61,596 nt of DNA from a virus, in the IMG/VR virus record IMGVR_UViG_3300021090_000021, positions 1 to 61,596 of that record. One strand, 5' to 3'. Within the stretch, counting starts at the first letter, position 1. Each line of letters opens with the position of its first letter. Made by a program: the position numbers and the translations under genes. Positions 17,895-26,015 of this stretch are shown here, piece by piece. Under the pieces are notes generated by a model. The model did not search any database. It worked only from the letters and a program-made list of their open reading frames with translations, and was not told where the DNA came from.

Positions 17895-19948
17895 GCGTTT
17901 TGCGGGACGATCCGGTATCCGTCACGGACACCTTCGTTGAGGGTCTCGAATAGCTCACGGACGCTATCGATCGATATCTGACGTCCCTTGAGCACGAGAG
18001 GCACGATCCGTGCGCCCATCGATCCCCGGCGCTCGTCCTCACGATCGACGGTCACGCGCTCGCCAGACGCCAGATTGAGCGGCATCTGCACGTTATCGGT
18101 CATGCTCGAGCCGCCCGGGACGGTGAACGAGCCGCCCGTCGCCATGCTGGGCACACTTTGGGACTTGATGGCCGCAACCAGCGCGAAGCCCTTGGCGGCC
18201 ACCGCGGCGACGGCCACGAGATTGAGCGGGAACGGCAGCTTCAGGGCCTCGGCCTGCGCCACAAAGGTCGAGATCAGCGCCTGGACTGCACCGAGGATCT
18301 GCGCCGCCTTCGCCATTTTAGCGTTCTCCTTGCCGAACGAGCCCGCGATCTCCGAGAAGCTGCCGGCGAGCGACTCCGCCTGCTTGCCCCAAGAGATGCC
18401 GGCATTGTCGGCGGCCTTTTGGACGCCGCGGCTATAGGTCTCTTGGCTGATGGCGCCTGCCGCCAGCAACTGGTTGATCCGCTCGAGCTTCTGGGCGTAG
18501 ATCTCGTACGGGCTCAGCATCTCCTGCGTGAGCTGCGCACCGTTGAACGCAAGCTGTGCCTGGTTGAGCAGAGCGAGTTGCGGCGACAACTGCTCAACTG
18601 AGATGCGGTTCTCGTCAGCGCTCAGGCCGAACTGCCGGAGACCTTGGGCGGCCAGCGGAAACCCCGCCGCCAATCCGTCAAAGTCACCCTTCAGCACCCG
18701 GGTCTTGAAACCGAGATCCTCGATCGCCTGCGCGACCGCAGGATCGAACGGTGTTGCGGCCGGCGTGACGCGGATTTTGGTTGGCGTCTCCTGCGTCTTG
18801 TTGAGCTCGGCGAGGCGCGCCGTTACCTGGACGATCTTGGCTTCGGTCTTCTCCAGATCCTCGCGAAGTCCGGCGTTTGCCTCGCTGTTGGTGGGAACCG
18901 CCAACATCTCGCGCAGCACCGTGGCATTCTTCTGCAGCTTTTCGAGCTCGCCCTCAAGCTTCGAAGTCTCCGTTTTTGCAAGCTCGATACCGGCGGCAAA
19001 TCCCCCGACTGCGCCGGTGACGCCGCCAATAATCGCACCCGACTTTCCGAAAGCCGCCCCAAGAGCTGAGCCGACGCGGAATCCAGCGAGCGAAGTTGCG
19101 GCGACGATTAGCGCATCCTTGTTGTCGACGAGGATACGAACGAAGTCGCCGAAATTCTTGGCCAGGTTGCGCGTACCATCCTGGAAGTCTTGCGACGTGA
19201 CAGTCCTGCGCAGGTCCTCGAGCACCGGCAGGAAGCCGACTGCGAGGTTGATGCCGGCAACCTTGAATGCCTTGCCGATCCGATCAAATTCGTCGCTGGC
19301 CTCCTCGGCCTTCTTGAGCGTCTCGCCCGACAGGATGAAGCCGAGGTTGCGCGCTTCGAGCCCGTATTTGTTTAACCCATCAGCGCCCTCACGAAGGACA
19401 CCGTCCAGCTTGATACCGGATTTGCCGAAGAGATCGGATTCGATGGCGGCACGTCGCGCCGGATCCTCGATCGCCTTGAGCCCTTCGGCAACGCGCTTGA
19501 ATTGTTCGTCCGGCGAGAGACCTTTGATGTCCGAGAACTTAATGCCGAGCTGGCCAAGGCCCTTTTGCGCGTCGGTGACGTTGCCGGAAAAATCGCCCAG
19601 GCGCTTATTGAACTGCTCGAATGCCGCATTGAACGCATCCTGCTCGACCCCGGCAAGCTTGGCTGCATACGAAAGTTCCTGATATTTCTCCCCGGAAATT
19701 CCAAGTCGCGCCGAGGTCTTGGCGATCTGGTCGCCGGCCTCGATCTGCGTCTTGATGAAATGAACGAGCGCACCGCCAGCGACGACCGCAACGGCGTTGC
19801 GGAAGTTGACCACCTCCTTGGTGGCCGCCTTGATGCCGGACCCGAACGTATTCAAGCGGTCCTGCGCCGACTTCATCCCCTTGTCGTAGGCGGAGAGGTC
19901 GGCGCCGAGGACGACGCGCAGGAATCCGATGATGGAGCCTTCAGCCAC
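17891..19948 (-). CDS. Tail tape measure protein
   Basis: A 685-residue protein. It begins with a lambda/GTA-like segment (LRVVLGADLSAYDKGMKSAQDRLNTFGSG in short blocks) and a hydrophobic helix (AVAVVAGGALVHFI). Long coiled-coil-type stretches and two membrane-like regions (about 285-315 and 560-590) follow. It is the longest protein between the chaperone and the distal tail gene, the expected place for a tape measure. The start directly follows the stop of the chaperone extension frame. Confidence 0.85.
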   Translation of the reverse strand: MAEGSIIGFLRVVLGADLSAYDKGMKSAQDRLNTFGSGIKAATKEVVNFRNAVAVVAGGALVHFIKTQIEAGDQIAKTSARLGISGEKYQELSYAAKLAGVEQDAFNAAFEQFNKRLGDFSGNVTDAQKGLGQLGIKFSDIKGLSPDEQFKRVAEGLKAIEDPARRAAIESDLFGKSGIKLDGVLREGADGLNKYGLEARNLGFILSGETLKKAEEASDEFDRIGKAFKVAGINLAVGFLPVLEDLRRTVTSQDFQDGTRNLAKNFGDFVRILVDNKDALIVAATSLAGFRVGSALGAAFGKSGAIIGGVTGAVGGFAAGIELAKTETSKLEGELEKLQKNATVLREMLAVPTNSEANAGLREDLEKTEAKIVQVTARLAELNKTQETPTKIRVTPAATPFDPAVAQAIEDLGFKTRVLKGDFDGLAAGFPLAAQGLRQFGLSADENRISVEQLSPQLALLNQAQLAFNGAQLTQEMLSPYEIYAQKLERINQLLAAGAISQETYSRGVQKAADNAGISWGKQAESLAGSFSEIAGSFGKENAKMAKAAQILGAVQALISTFVAQAEALKLPFPLNLVAVAAVAAKGFALVAAIKSQSVPSMATGGSFTVPGGSSMTDNVQMPLNLASGERVTVDREDERRGSMGARIVPLVLKGRQISIDSVRELFETLNEGVRDGYRIVPQNA

Positions 19949-20302
19949 TTAGTGCCCCTTGCTGCTCGCGTTGATCACGGCGTCCCATTGTTTGGCGATG
20001 GCAAGCTGCTGCTGCCATGTCTGCGGCTTGGATTTCTTGATTTGCATCGACGACAGAGACGGCAACCGCTCTCTGCGCTGCAGGGCCGCAATATGCCAAG
20101 CAAGCGACATGCGATCGTTGCACTCTCGCATGAGCCGCTTGTTCGCCCCCTCGAGCCGGAGGCTCAATTCGCGAGGCGTGATGTCCCAGAAGGTATCGGG
20201 GTCGAATCCATATTCAACGTAGGTGACGAAGTGGGCTCGCCAATCCCATTGGTTCCACTGATGCTCGCCTCCTCGCTTGCCTTCGCCGGAGGGCGCGTAG
20301 AG
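19949..20302 (-). CDS. Tail assembly chaperone, second frame (gpT-like extension)
   Basis: This frame is open from just after a TGA at 20303-20305 to 19949 and lies in the -1 frame relative to the chaperone gene 20164-20652. The ATG at 20167 would give 72 residues, but the frame looks coding well upstream of it (WDWRAHFVTYVEYGFDPDTF, then WDITPRELSLRLEGANKRLM). This is the sequence of a gpT/GTA-type chaperone domain. No start codon exists in that upstream part, so the product is best explained as a -1 frameshift fusion, as in lambda G-T. No canonical XXXYYYZ slippery heptamer was found. Confidence 0.7.
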   Translation of the reverse strand, partial: LYAPSGEGKRGGEHQWNQWDWRAHFVTYVEYGFDPDTFWDITPRELSLRLEGANKRLMRECNDRMSLAWHIAALQRRERLPSLSSMQIKKSKPQTWQQQLAIAKQWDAVINASSKGH

Positions 20303-20652
20303 TCATCGCGCGCCTCCGCATCCGGAAACGCGAACCTGAAGGCCTCGCTGACTTTGGTCAACACCTCGAGCGAACCACCGGCGTCGTCGATGAGCTCGCC
20401 CGCCTTCGCGATCGTGACGTCCTGATGATACTTGCGCAAACCGGCCCAGAAAGCGGTCCGCACGCCAAGGACCGACAACGCCAACGGCGGGTTGAGATGC
20501 TCCGCCACGATCTGCGACAACGGTACGGCCGGCCGGCCGTAGAGACGGCCGAACTCGACTTCCATCGCGATCTGCGCGTCGGTGCCGAACTTCAGCTTGT
20601 ACGAAAAACCGGATATCTCGATCTCGACTTCGCCGCGAATTGGATTCGTCAT
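20164..20652 (-). CDS. Tail assembly chaperone, first frame (gpG-like)
   Basis: A 162-residue protein from ATG 20652, which overlaps the upstream tail tube stop as ATGA (an in-frame ATG at 20664 is also possible). It contains a compact N-terminal domain (GEVEIEISGFSYKLKFGTDAQIAMEVEF) and LSVLGVRTAFWAGLRKYH, as in phage and GTA tail chaperones. The last 40 residues are low-complexity and probably reflect reading past the frameshift point. It binds tape measure during tail assembly in related phages. Confidence 0.7.
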   Translation of the reverse strand: MTNPIRGEVEIEISGFSYKLKFGTDAQIAMEVEFGRLYGRPAVPLSQIVAEHLNPPLALSVLGVRTAFWAGLRKYHQDVTIAKAGELIDDAGGSLEVLTKVSEAFRFAFPDAEARDDSTRPPAKASEEASISGTNGIGEPTSSPTLNMDSTPIPSGTSRLAN

Positions 20653-21071
20653 CGTCCCACCCATTGCATCGGTCCGGGCGCGCCGGACAGTTTCAGTGTC
20701 GCCGCAGCCGTCATCACATCCGCCATCCCGGCCTTAGGCTCGAGCGTGATCAGGAAGCCGCTGAACGGGAATGCAAAGCCGTTAGGAAATAAAAGACGTC
20801 GCTGCCTGACCGTGTCGTCCCCGAGCTCGTCATAGAGATCGCCGAAAACTGCTCCGCCTGGAATAAAGTTGAAGTCGAACGACATCTCTCCGCCGCGGCG
20901 AGTGCCCGGCATCGCCGTGCCCCACTCCCCTGGCGCCTCTTCGTCCGAAATGTCGATCGAATCGCGCGCGATCGCAGGCGGCGAGATATCCCTGACTTCA
21001 GCTGCCGTGACCCAATCGTCACCGACCAGCGTCTGAAACAGCGTACCGTGGCCGAGCAGCGCGTCAGTCAT
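20649..21071 (-). CDS. Major tail tube-type protein, copy 2
   Basis: A 140-residue protein beginning MTDALLGHGTLF. It has GGEMSFDFNFIPGGAVFGDLYDEL and the closing pattern FLITLEPKAGMADVMTAAATLKLSG, which match the neighbouring gene (MTNALLGWGTTF, ASFEMNFIPGS, GYEPATPTDDRMTATVTMKVSG). Both fit the lambda gpV/GTA tail tube fold. Two adjacent tube paralogues suggest one forms the tube and the other a specialised ring or end. Confidence 0.75.
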   Translation of the reverse strand: MTDALLGHGTLFQTLVGDDWVTAAEVRDISPPAIARDSIDISDEEAPGEWGTAMPGTRRGGEMSFDFNFIPGGAVFGDLYDELGDDTVRQRRLLFPNGFAFPFSGFLITLEPKAGMADVMTAAATLKLSGAPGPMQWVGR

Positions 21072-21079
21072 GGTGTCGA

Positions 21080-21502
21080 TCAGGGCACCGTTACGACGGT
21101 CGAGCCCGAGACCTTCATGGTGACGGTCGCCGTCATGCGATCATCGGTCGGCGTTGCCGGCTCATACCCGGTGATGAGGGCCACAAAGTCCCAGGTCACA
21201 TCGTTGGGGAAGGTGATCCGGCAATTTTTGCTGGTGCCCGCCGTCTTCAGCGCGAGAATTCGGGTATCCGAAACCGACCCCGGAATGAAATTCATCTCAA
21301 ACGACGCCTCGCCGGGCTCGACCAGCCCCGCGATATATTCCCGCTCGCGGTTGGCGCTTTCGTTGTGGGTCGCCTCGACCTGATCGGTCTGCGAATTCGG
21401 TGCCGTGACGTTGAACACCTCCGCCATCGTTTCATAGACGCCGGGCGTCGAGTCGCTCTCGATACCGAACGTGGTGCCCCAACCGAGCAAGGCATTGGTC
21501 AT
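21080..21502 (-). CDS. Major tail tube-type protein, copy 1
   Basis: A 140-residue paralogue of the downstream gene, with the same length, start motif (MTNALLGWGTTF) and C-terminal Ig-like pattern. It sits directly after the tail terminator gene in transcription order, the usual place of the major tail protein, so it is the likelier main tube subunit. Confidence 0.75.
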   Translation of the reverse strand: MTNALLGWGTTFGIESDSTPGVYETMAEVFNVTAPNSQTDQVEATHNESANREREYIAGLVEPGEASFEMNFIPGSVSDTRILALKTAGTSKNCRITFPNDVTWDFVALITGYEPATPTDDRMTATVTMKVSGSTVVTVP

Positions 21503-21537
21503 GGCGAACAGCCTCCTGTGATGGCCTGGATGTCAGA

Positions 21538-21984
21538 TCAGGCAGCGGTGTCGGGAACGCCTTGCGCGGTCTGGTAGCGGACCAGATAGCTCATGCGGAT
21601 AGCGCCGATGTGCTTCGTGCCCGGCGCCTGAACATTGATCTCGGTCGACGTGAGCTCGACGTCCAGGACGAGCCCGCCAAGTCTTGTGTCCTGTGCCATC
21701 GCCGGCTCGACCTCGAGAGCAATAGTGTCGAGCACATCATCCGGCGGCTGGGTTGATTGGACCCGCCCTTCGATCACCAGCGTCATGGGCCGCCCAATGA
21801 TCGGCGGCCGGCCCATCAGCTCGCGCTTGGACGTCTCGCTGGGCGTGTAGACCAGCAGCGTGGGATCGTGGTCCTCAGCGAGCGGGCGCGTGCGCCCGAC
21901 TTCCACGCGAGTACCGGTGGTCGCCAATCCATTGATCGCCATAAGAACGGCGTCACGGATCTGTTTGCGCAGATGATCGGCCAT
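21538..21984 (-). CDS. Tail terminator/minor tail protein (gpU-like)
   Basis: A 148-residue protein: HLRKQIRDAVLMAINGLATTGTRVEVGRTRPL, LLVYTPSETSKRELMGRPP and IRMSYLVRYQTAQGVP. This is the familiar pattern of minor tail proteins that cap the tube (lambda gpU/GTA type). Gene order (before the tube proteins) agrees. Confidence 0.7.
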   Translation of the reverse strand: MADHLRKQIRDAVLMAINGLATTGTRVEVGRTRPLAEDHDPTLLVYTPSETSKRELMGRPPIIGRPMTLVIEGRVQSTQPPDDVLDTIALEVEPAMAQDTRLGGLVLDVELTSTEINVQAPGTKHIGAIRMSYLVRYQTAQGVPDTAA

Positions 21985-21987
21985 GGC

Positions 21988-22494
21988 TTAGGCCGACGTG
22001 CCGATGATGGTGATGTCGTAGGTTACGCCGGTCGTGCCGGCGCTGTTAGCGATCTTCAGGAGATCGCCTGTACCAGCCGTGACCGTCCAGCCGGCGACGG
22101 GAGCGGCGACCAGCAGCACGCCGCCCGGCTTGATACCGATGATATCGCTCGCATCAGCAAAGGGGCCCGCGAAGGCATTGGACGCTGCGCCGCCTACCAA
22201 CACGTCGTTGATGTTGCCAACGGCCGCCTTGATCAGGATTGCCTTGACCTTCACGAAGGTGAGCGCGGCACCCAGCGAGTCAAACAAGCTGCCCCCAGCA
22301 AGATCGAGGCTCTCGGTCGCGGAGGCCGCGAGCGTTCGCTGGTCTGAAAAGACTTTGTCGGCCAGGCCGGATCCGGTCCCGGTCGCCATCTCCTTGTTGT
22401 ACAGGTTGCTGAGCTCGTCCTTCGGCTCTCCGTGATCCGAGGTGCCGATCAACCTTGCATTGATGTGAGCGGAAATCTTTGTCGTGAGTGACAT
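21988..22494 (-). CDS. Structural phage protein between joining and tail terminator genes
   Basis: A 168-residue protein rich in A, G, T and beta-type segments (SLTTKISAHINARLIGTSDHGE, VNDVLVGGAASNAFAGPFAD). It begins with ATG 22494. The gene order fits a head-tail or tail protein. No precise family was recognised. Confidence 0.6.
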   Translation of the reverse strand: MSLTTKISAHINARLIGTSDHGEPKDELSNLYNKEMATGTGSGLADKVFSDQRTLAASATESLDLAGGSLFDSLGAALTFVKVKAILIKAAVGNINDVLVGGAASNAFAGPFADASDIIGIKPGGVLLVAAPVAGWTVTAGTGDLLKIANSAGTTGVTYDITIIGTSA

Positions 22495-22512
22495 GTGTTG
22501 CTCCGTGGATGG

Positions 22513-22839
22513 TCAGCGGCCGAGGGTGAGGAGCGTCATGCCCGCACCATCCGGCTGCAGCTCGACAACGCGATAGGTGACGGTATTGACAACGAGGGTG
22601 TCGCCACCATCCCCACCGCGCGCCTGCGCTGGCAGGTCAGCCGATCGCAACAGAAATGTCGGCTGGGAATCGGATGTGGCTACATCGCCGCCGGTGAGAA
22701 CCGCGAGATATGGATCGTTGAGGATGCCGTCGATCGGATCACTGTCGGTCGCGGTCGCAACCGGCCGATAGACGCCAACATCACCAAAATCATCCGGCGA
22801 CAGAAAGGTGGCGCGATCCGCAGCACTTTCCACACCCAT
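22513..22839 (-). CDS. Head-tail joining protein (gpFII/ATP-binding sugar-transporter-like fold)
   Basis: A 108-residue protein with the pattern FLSPDDFGDVGVY, PTFLLRSADLPAQARGGDGGDTLVV and YRVVELQPDGAGMTLLTL. This fits the small beta-barrel head-tail joining proteins (lambda gpFII type). It lies between capsid and tail genes as expected. Confidence 0.7.
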   Translation of the reverse strand: MGVESAADRATFLSPDDFGDVGVYRPVATATDSDPIDGILNDPYLAVLTGGDVATSDSQPTFLLRSADLPAQARGGDGGDTLVVNTVTYRVVELQPDGAGMTLLTLGR

Positions 22840-22840
22840 G

Positions 22841-23395
22841 CTATTTGGCCTTCTTGTTCGCCCTGTCGACCGCTTCCGATTTCACGATCTCGATCATTTC
22901 GGTGAGGGTCATCGTGCGCTGCTGGTCAGACGATGAATTCCATTGCGCGAGCGACACACCGCAATCCTCGAAGATCTTCGCGATGAGGTCCGATTGGCTG
23001 ACCGCAACCTCCTCCCGATCGCTGGTCTTGGCGATGAGGACGACCGGATCAGGCAAGTCCGGCGACCGCGCCGGAAGTTTTGGGTTGCCGCCGCGGGACG
23101 CCGCGATCCCGGCTGCAATCTTGTCGGCTTCGCCAACCGGCGGATCAAGCGGCTGGAGCAGTGTGGCGAGGTGCTTGTCGAGCTCGCCGAGGCGGATGAT
23201 CTCGCCCACTTTGAACTCGACCTGATCGCACACTCGGGCCACGATCCGGACCTTACCCTTCTTGCCTTCCTCCGGCTCGATCCGCTCGACCAGCTCGAGC
23301 TTGTGCGCGCGGGATTTGAATTGATCCTCCAGCAACCCAACCATTGTCGAGGGAGAAAGGCGGCAGACGCCGCCGGCAACGCGATAGCGGTTCAT
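22841..23395 (-). CDS. Hypothetical head-region protein
   Basis: A 184-residue protein with a beta-rich N-terminal half (RIVARVCDQVEFKVGEIIRLGEL), a proline-containing linker and a charged helical C-terminus (LTEMIEIVKSEAVDRANKKAK). Its place between capsid and joining genes suggests a head completion or tail-related function. Not recognised. Confidence 0.55.
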   Translation of the reverse strand: MNRYRVAGGVCRLSPSTMVGLLEDQFKSRAHKLELVERIEPEEGKKGKVRIVARVCDQVEFKVGEIIRLGELDKHLATLLQPLDPPVGEADKIAAGIAASRGGNPKLPARSPDLPDPVVLIAKTSDREEVAVSQSDLIAKIFEDCGVSLAQWNSSSDQQRTMTLTEMIEIVKSEAVDRANKKAK

Positions 23396-23491
23396 GGCAA
23401 GGACTCCAGCTCGAAAGTGTTTCTAAACAATAGGAGCCGCCCACTCGCGCGAACGGCCCCCATACATTGCGATTTAATCTGCGTAAAACGA

Positions 23492-24442
23492 TCAGGTCAT
23501 CGTCACCAGGCAAGCGCGCTGCCAGTAGCCGTAACCGACGTTGCGCCAGCTATCGATGCCGAACTGCCAGGCGTCGTTGTCGAACTCGAACTCGGAGTTC
23601 TCGGCCTTTGCCTTCATACTCGGCAAGGTCTCCTGCTGGCGGATGAGGCCTTTGATGGCGCTGTCGGTGCGGAACACCGCAAACTTGTCGGTCCAGGTCA
23701 ACTCCGAAACCATCTGCACCCGCACCACCAGTCCGGCAACGAGATTTGGATTGAAGTTCTGCTGCAACGCTGCGGTCGCGATGGTGCTGACCGCTTGGGA
23801 TGCTGCGAAAAACAATCCAACCGGCACAACCACCGTGAACTCACGCGCACCAGCATTCATTTGGCGGCCGCGGTCATCCTTGAAGCTGATGATCTTGGTG
23901 ATGCCCTGCAGGATCGCCTGCTGCATTTCCTCGATGCTCGGTGCCGTGACTGTGCCGTGAACAGCCGCCGGAAGCGTCGAGATATCGACGGCGATATCGT
24001 TGTCTTGCGCGCCCGAATCGCCTTCGGAGTGATCCGTATCGAAATAGAACTGTCCGTCGTAGCAGACGGTCGATTCGCCATCGATCAGAAGCTGCGTGAG
24101 CAGCGTCGCCCAATGCAGGTCGCCCTCGTCCGCGAACTCCCCAATGCGGGCCTGGATTTGCGCTGTTTTGTCACGACGAACATCCTTCAGCGCGAACTCA
24201 AGCGTGGACTCATAGTGTCGATTCACGATCGTGACGCCGTTGCCACGCAGGCCCTTGGCCTGGCGAGTTCCGATCCATTCTCGCATCCGCGGAGACATTC
24301 CGAGGAAGTTGTATTGTTCGGAACCCTGATCGGAATTGAAAAGATTCGAGACGCCATCGATCCAGACGATGTTGGATGGCACTTCGAGCCGCGCATAGTA
24401 CATGCCCATGACGGCGCGGCTGGACAGGAGTGACTGGTCCAT
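23492..24442 (-). CDS. Major capsid protein, Mu gpT-like
   Basis: A 316-residue protein. The patterns YNFLGMSPRMREWIGTRQAKGL, YESTLEFALKDVRRDKTAQI and FFDTDHSEGDSG-type segments, followed by FTVVVPVGLFFAASQAV, match the Mu-like major head subunit family. It lies right after the protease and decoration genes in transcription order. Downstream a short hairpin (near 23440-23455) may limit transcription. Confidence 0.85.
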   Translation of the reverse strand: MDQSLLSSRAVMGMYYARLEVPSNIVWIDGVSNLFNSDQGSEQYNFLGMSPRMREWIGTRQAKGLRGNGVTIVNRHYESTLEFALKDVRRDKTAQIQARIGEFADEGDLHWATLLTQLLIDGESTVCYDGQFYFDTDHSEGDSGAQDNDIAVDISTLPAAVHGTVTAPSIEEMQQAILQGITKIISFKDDRGRQMNAGAREFTVVVPVGLFFAASQAVSTIATAALQQNFNPNLVAGLVVRVQMVSELTWTDKFAVFRTDSAIKGLIRQQETLPSMKAKAENSEFEFDNDAWQFGIDSWRNVGYGYWQRACLVTMT

Positions 24443-24559
24443 TTGCGTTGGTCCTTTTGGAGGTGAGAGGGTGGAGCGGGCCGCGCCCTGCGTACCGCCG
24501 GATGTTTACTCGCCGCCACGCGACAAGTCGGGGCGGCTACACGTTCGGTCGGCGGGAGA

Positions 24560-25348
24560 TTAGGCCTCGCGCGCCCAGATGCCGCGCATCTCGGTGACGA
24601 CGTAGCCGTCCGCTTCGCCGAGATCGAGCACCACGAAATCGCCGCGGCGCTGCGTGGCCTTGGTCAGCAGCAGATCCTTGTTGTCCGCGCCGGTGATGTC
24701 CGGCCCCAGGATCATGTCCGCCGCCGCCGGGTCGATCTTGACCTGCGTGGTCCCAAATGCGCTGATCGCCACGATCTTGATGCCGGCGAGGCCGGTGGCA
24801 ATCGCCGGCAAGGTCAGGGCGTCGCCATCGCCATCGGAATCGACGAAGAACACCTTGCCGGAATCTTCCGCGTCGAAGGTTTTCACGGCGCTGAGCAGCT
24901 CGCGCACCGTTCGCTCGCCATAGGGATCGCGATAATTCAGAGCATCGAAGGCCACGATGGCGACGCCAGCACTCACAAACCGGTGCACGAAGCCGATGAA
25001 GGCCGCGGCCACGGGCAGGAATGTGAACGTGTCGTCGTCGGTCGCATAGACCGGCTGGCCCAGATCGGTGATCACCGCACCAGTCACCGGCAACTCCACG
25101 AAGCCCTGCTGGTAGACGCCCACCCTGATCACCGCCGCAGCACCGGCGGAGTTGTCCGCCGTGGCCCGAGCAAAGCCCCCGAAACGATCGGCGGCGGCCA
25201 GCGGTCGCGCATGACCGGTGGCGTCAACGACGCCCACTGCAGCGCCCTCATAGATGATATCGGACGCGATCATTGGGATCGCGTTCTCTTCCTGACGAAC
25301 AGGGCCGCCCTCATACGCGCGCGGCTTATTGGCTGCCAACGTAGTCAT
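24560..25348 (-). CDS. Capsid decoration/stabilising protein
   Basis: A 262-residue protein. The first half (IMI-type: ENAIPMIASDIIYEGAAVGV, ARPLAAADRFGGFARATADN, GFVELPVTGAVITDLGQPVY) resembles phage capsid decoration proteins of the DUF2190 kind. The second half is a separate beta domain (GKVFFVDSDGDGDALTL, GDFVVLDLGEADGYVV). Its place between protease and capsid genes supports a head role. Confidence 0.65.
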   Translation of the reverse strand: MTTLAANKPRAYEGGPVRQEENAIPMIASDIIYEGAAVGVVDATGHARPLAAADRFGGFARATADNSAGAAAVIRVGVYQQGFVELPVTGAVITDLGQPVYATDDDTFTFLPVAAAFIGFVHRFVSAGVAIVAFDALNYRDPYGERTVRELLSAVKTFDAEDSGKVFFVDSDGDGDALTLPAIATGLAGIKIVAISAFGTTQVKIDPAAADMILGPDITGADNKDLLLTKATQRRGDFVVLDLGEADGYVVTEMRGIWAREA

Positions 25349-25481
25349 TGGCTGATCTCCATGTCTGATGGTGGGGGAAAGCCGCGCTACGAGCCCTCAT
25401 CCCGGGCGGGAGGAGGATCGGGGCCGGCGGTCAAGCGCGGTTCGCGACCGCCGGTCCGATTACGTTTCGCTTCGGACGCGC

Positions 25482-26015
25482 TTAACTCGCGCGCTGCACC
25501 AGACGTTTCACGCGGCCCTGCGATTCCGCCGTCTTGAACGCAACGTAGTTCGCGACCGAGAGAAACTCACTCTGCAGCGCTTCGCTCGCTGCGTATTCGG
25601 CCTTCCAGCCCTCCGGCGTGGTCGCCTTCGGTGGCGTCTCAGGCCGCGCACCAGCGCTCGGCGCCGCCACAACCTTCTTGCCCTCATCCTCGACGCCCTT
25701 GATGGCGTTGAGGTGCGTGCCGCGCGTCTTTTTCTCGGCTTCGAGGATATGGCGAGCCGCCTGGTCAGGAGTGGTCTTCCCGTCCGCCTTCATGTTGGCA
25801 ACCAAGGCCTCGTGTCCGGGCACGGCAATCGCCTCGATGCCGAGGATACGCTCGCGTTCGGCCGTGGCGGCGATTCCCTGGATCTGGCTCACCAGAACCG
25901 GAGATGCGGCGGAAAGCTCCGCCACGGTCGTGGCGGCCGGTTTCGGCAGAGTGGCAGTGGCGGTGGCAGTTGAGCCCACGACTTCGGCGGCAGGCGCGCC
26001 TTCGTTCTTGTCCAT
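25482..26015 (-). CDS. Nested capsid scaffold protein (internal start within protease gene)
   Basis: Within the protease gene an ATG at 26015 is preceded by AAAGGA about 7 bases upstream, a strong ribosome binding site. Translation from it gives a 177-residue helical, charged protein in the same frame (MDKNEGAPAAEV at the start, ending RVKRLVQRAS). This repeats the lambda C/Nu3 arrangement, where the scaffold is made separately and in excess. That it is used is an inference from the site. Confidence 0.65.
   Translation of the reverse strand: MDKNEGAPAAEVVGSTATATATLPKPAATTVAELSAASPVLVSQIQGIAATAERERILGIEAIAVPGHEALVANMKADGKTTPDQAARHILEAEKKTRGTHLNAIKGVEDEGKKVVAAPSAGARPETPPKATTPEGWKAEYAASEALQSEFLSVANYVAFKTAESQGRVKRLVQRAS

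Noticed and set aside
22943-24433. 496-codon open frame on the plus strand opposite capsid genes
   Set aside because: It is antisense to well-recognised capsid-region genes and has the low-complexity R/D/L/H composition of high-GC shadow frames. It also crosses gene borders.
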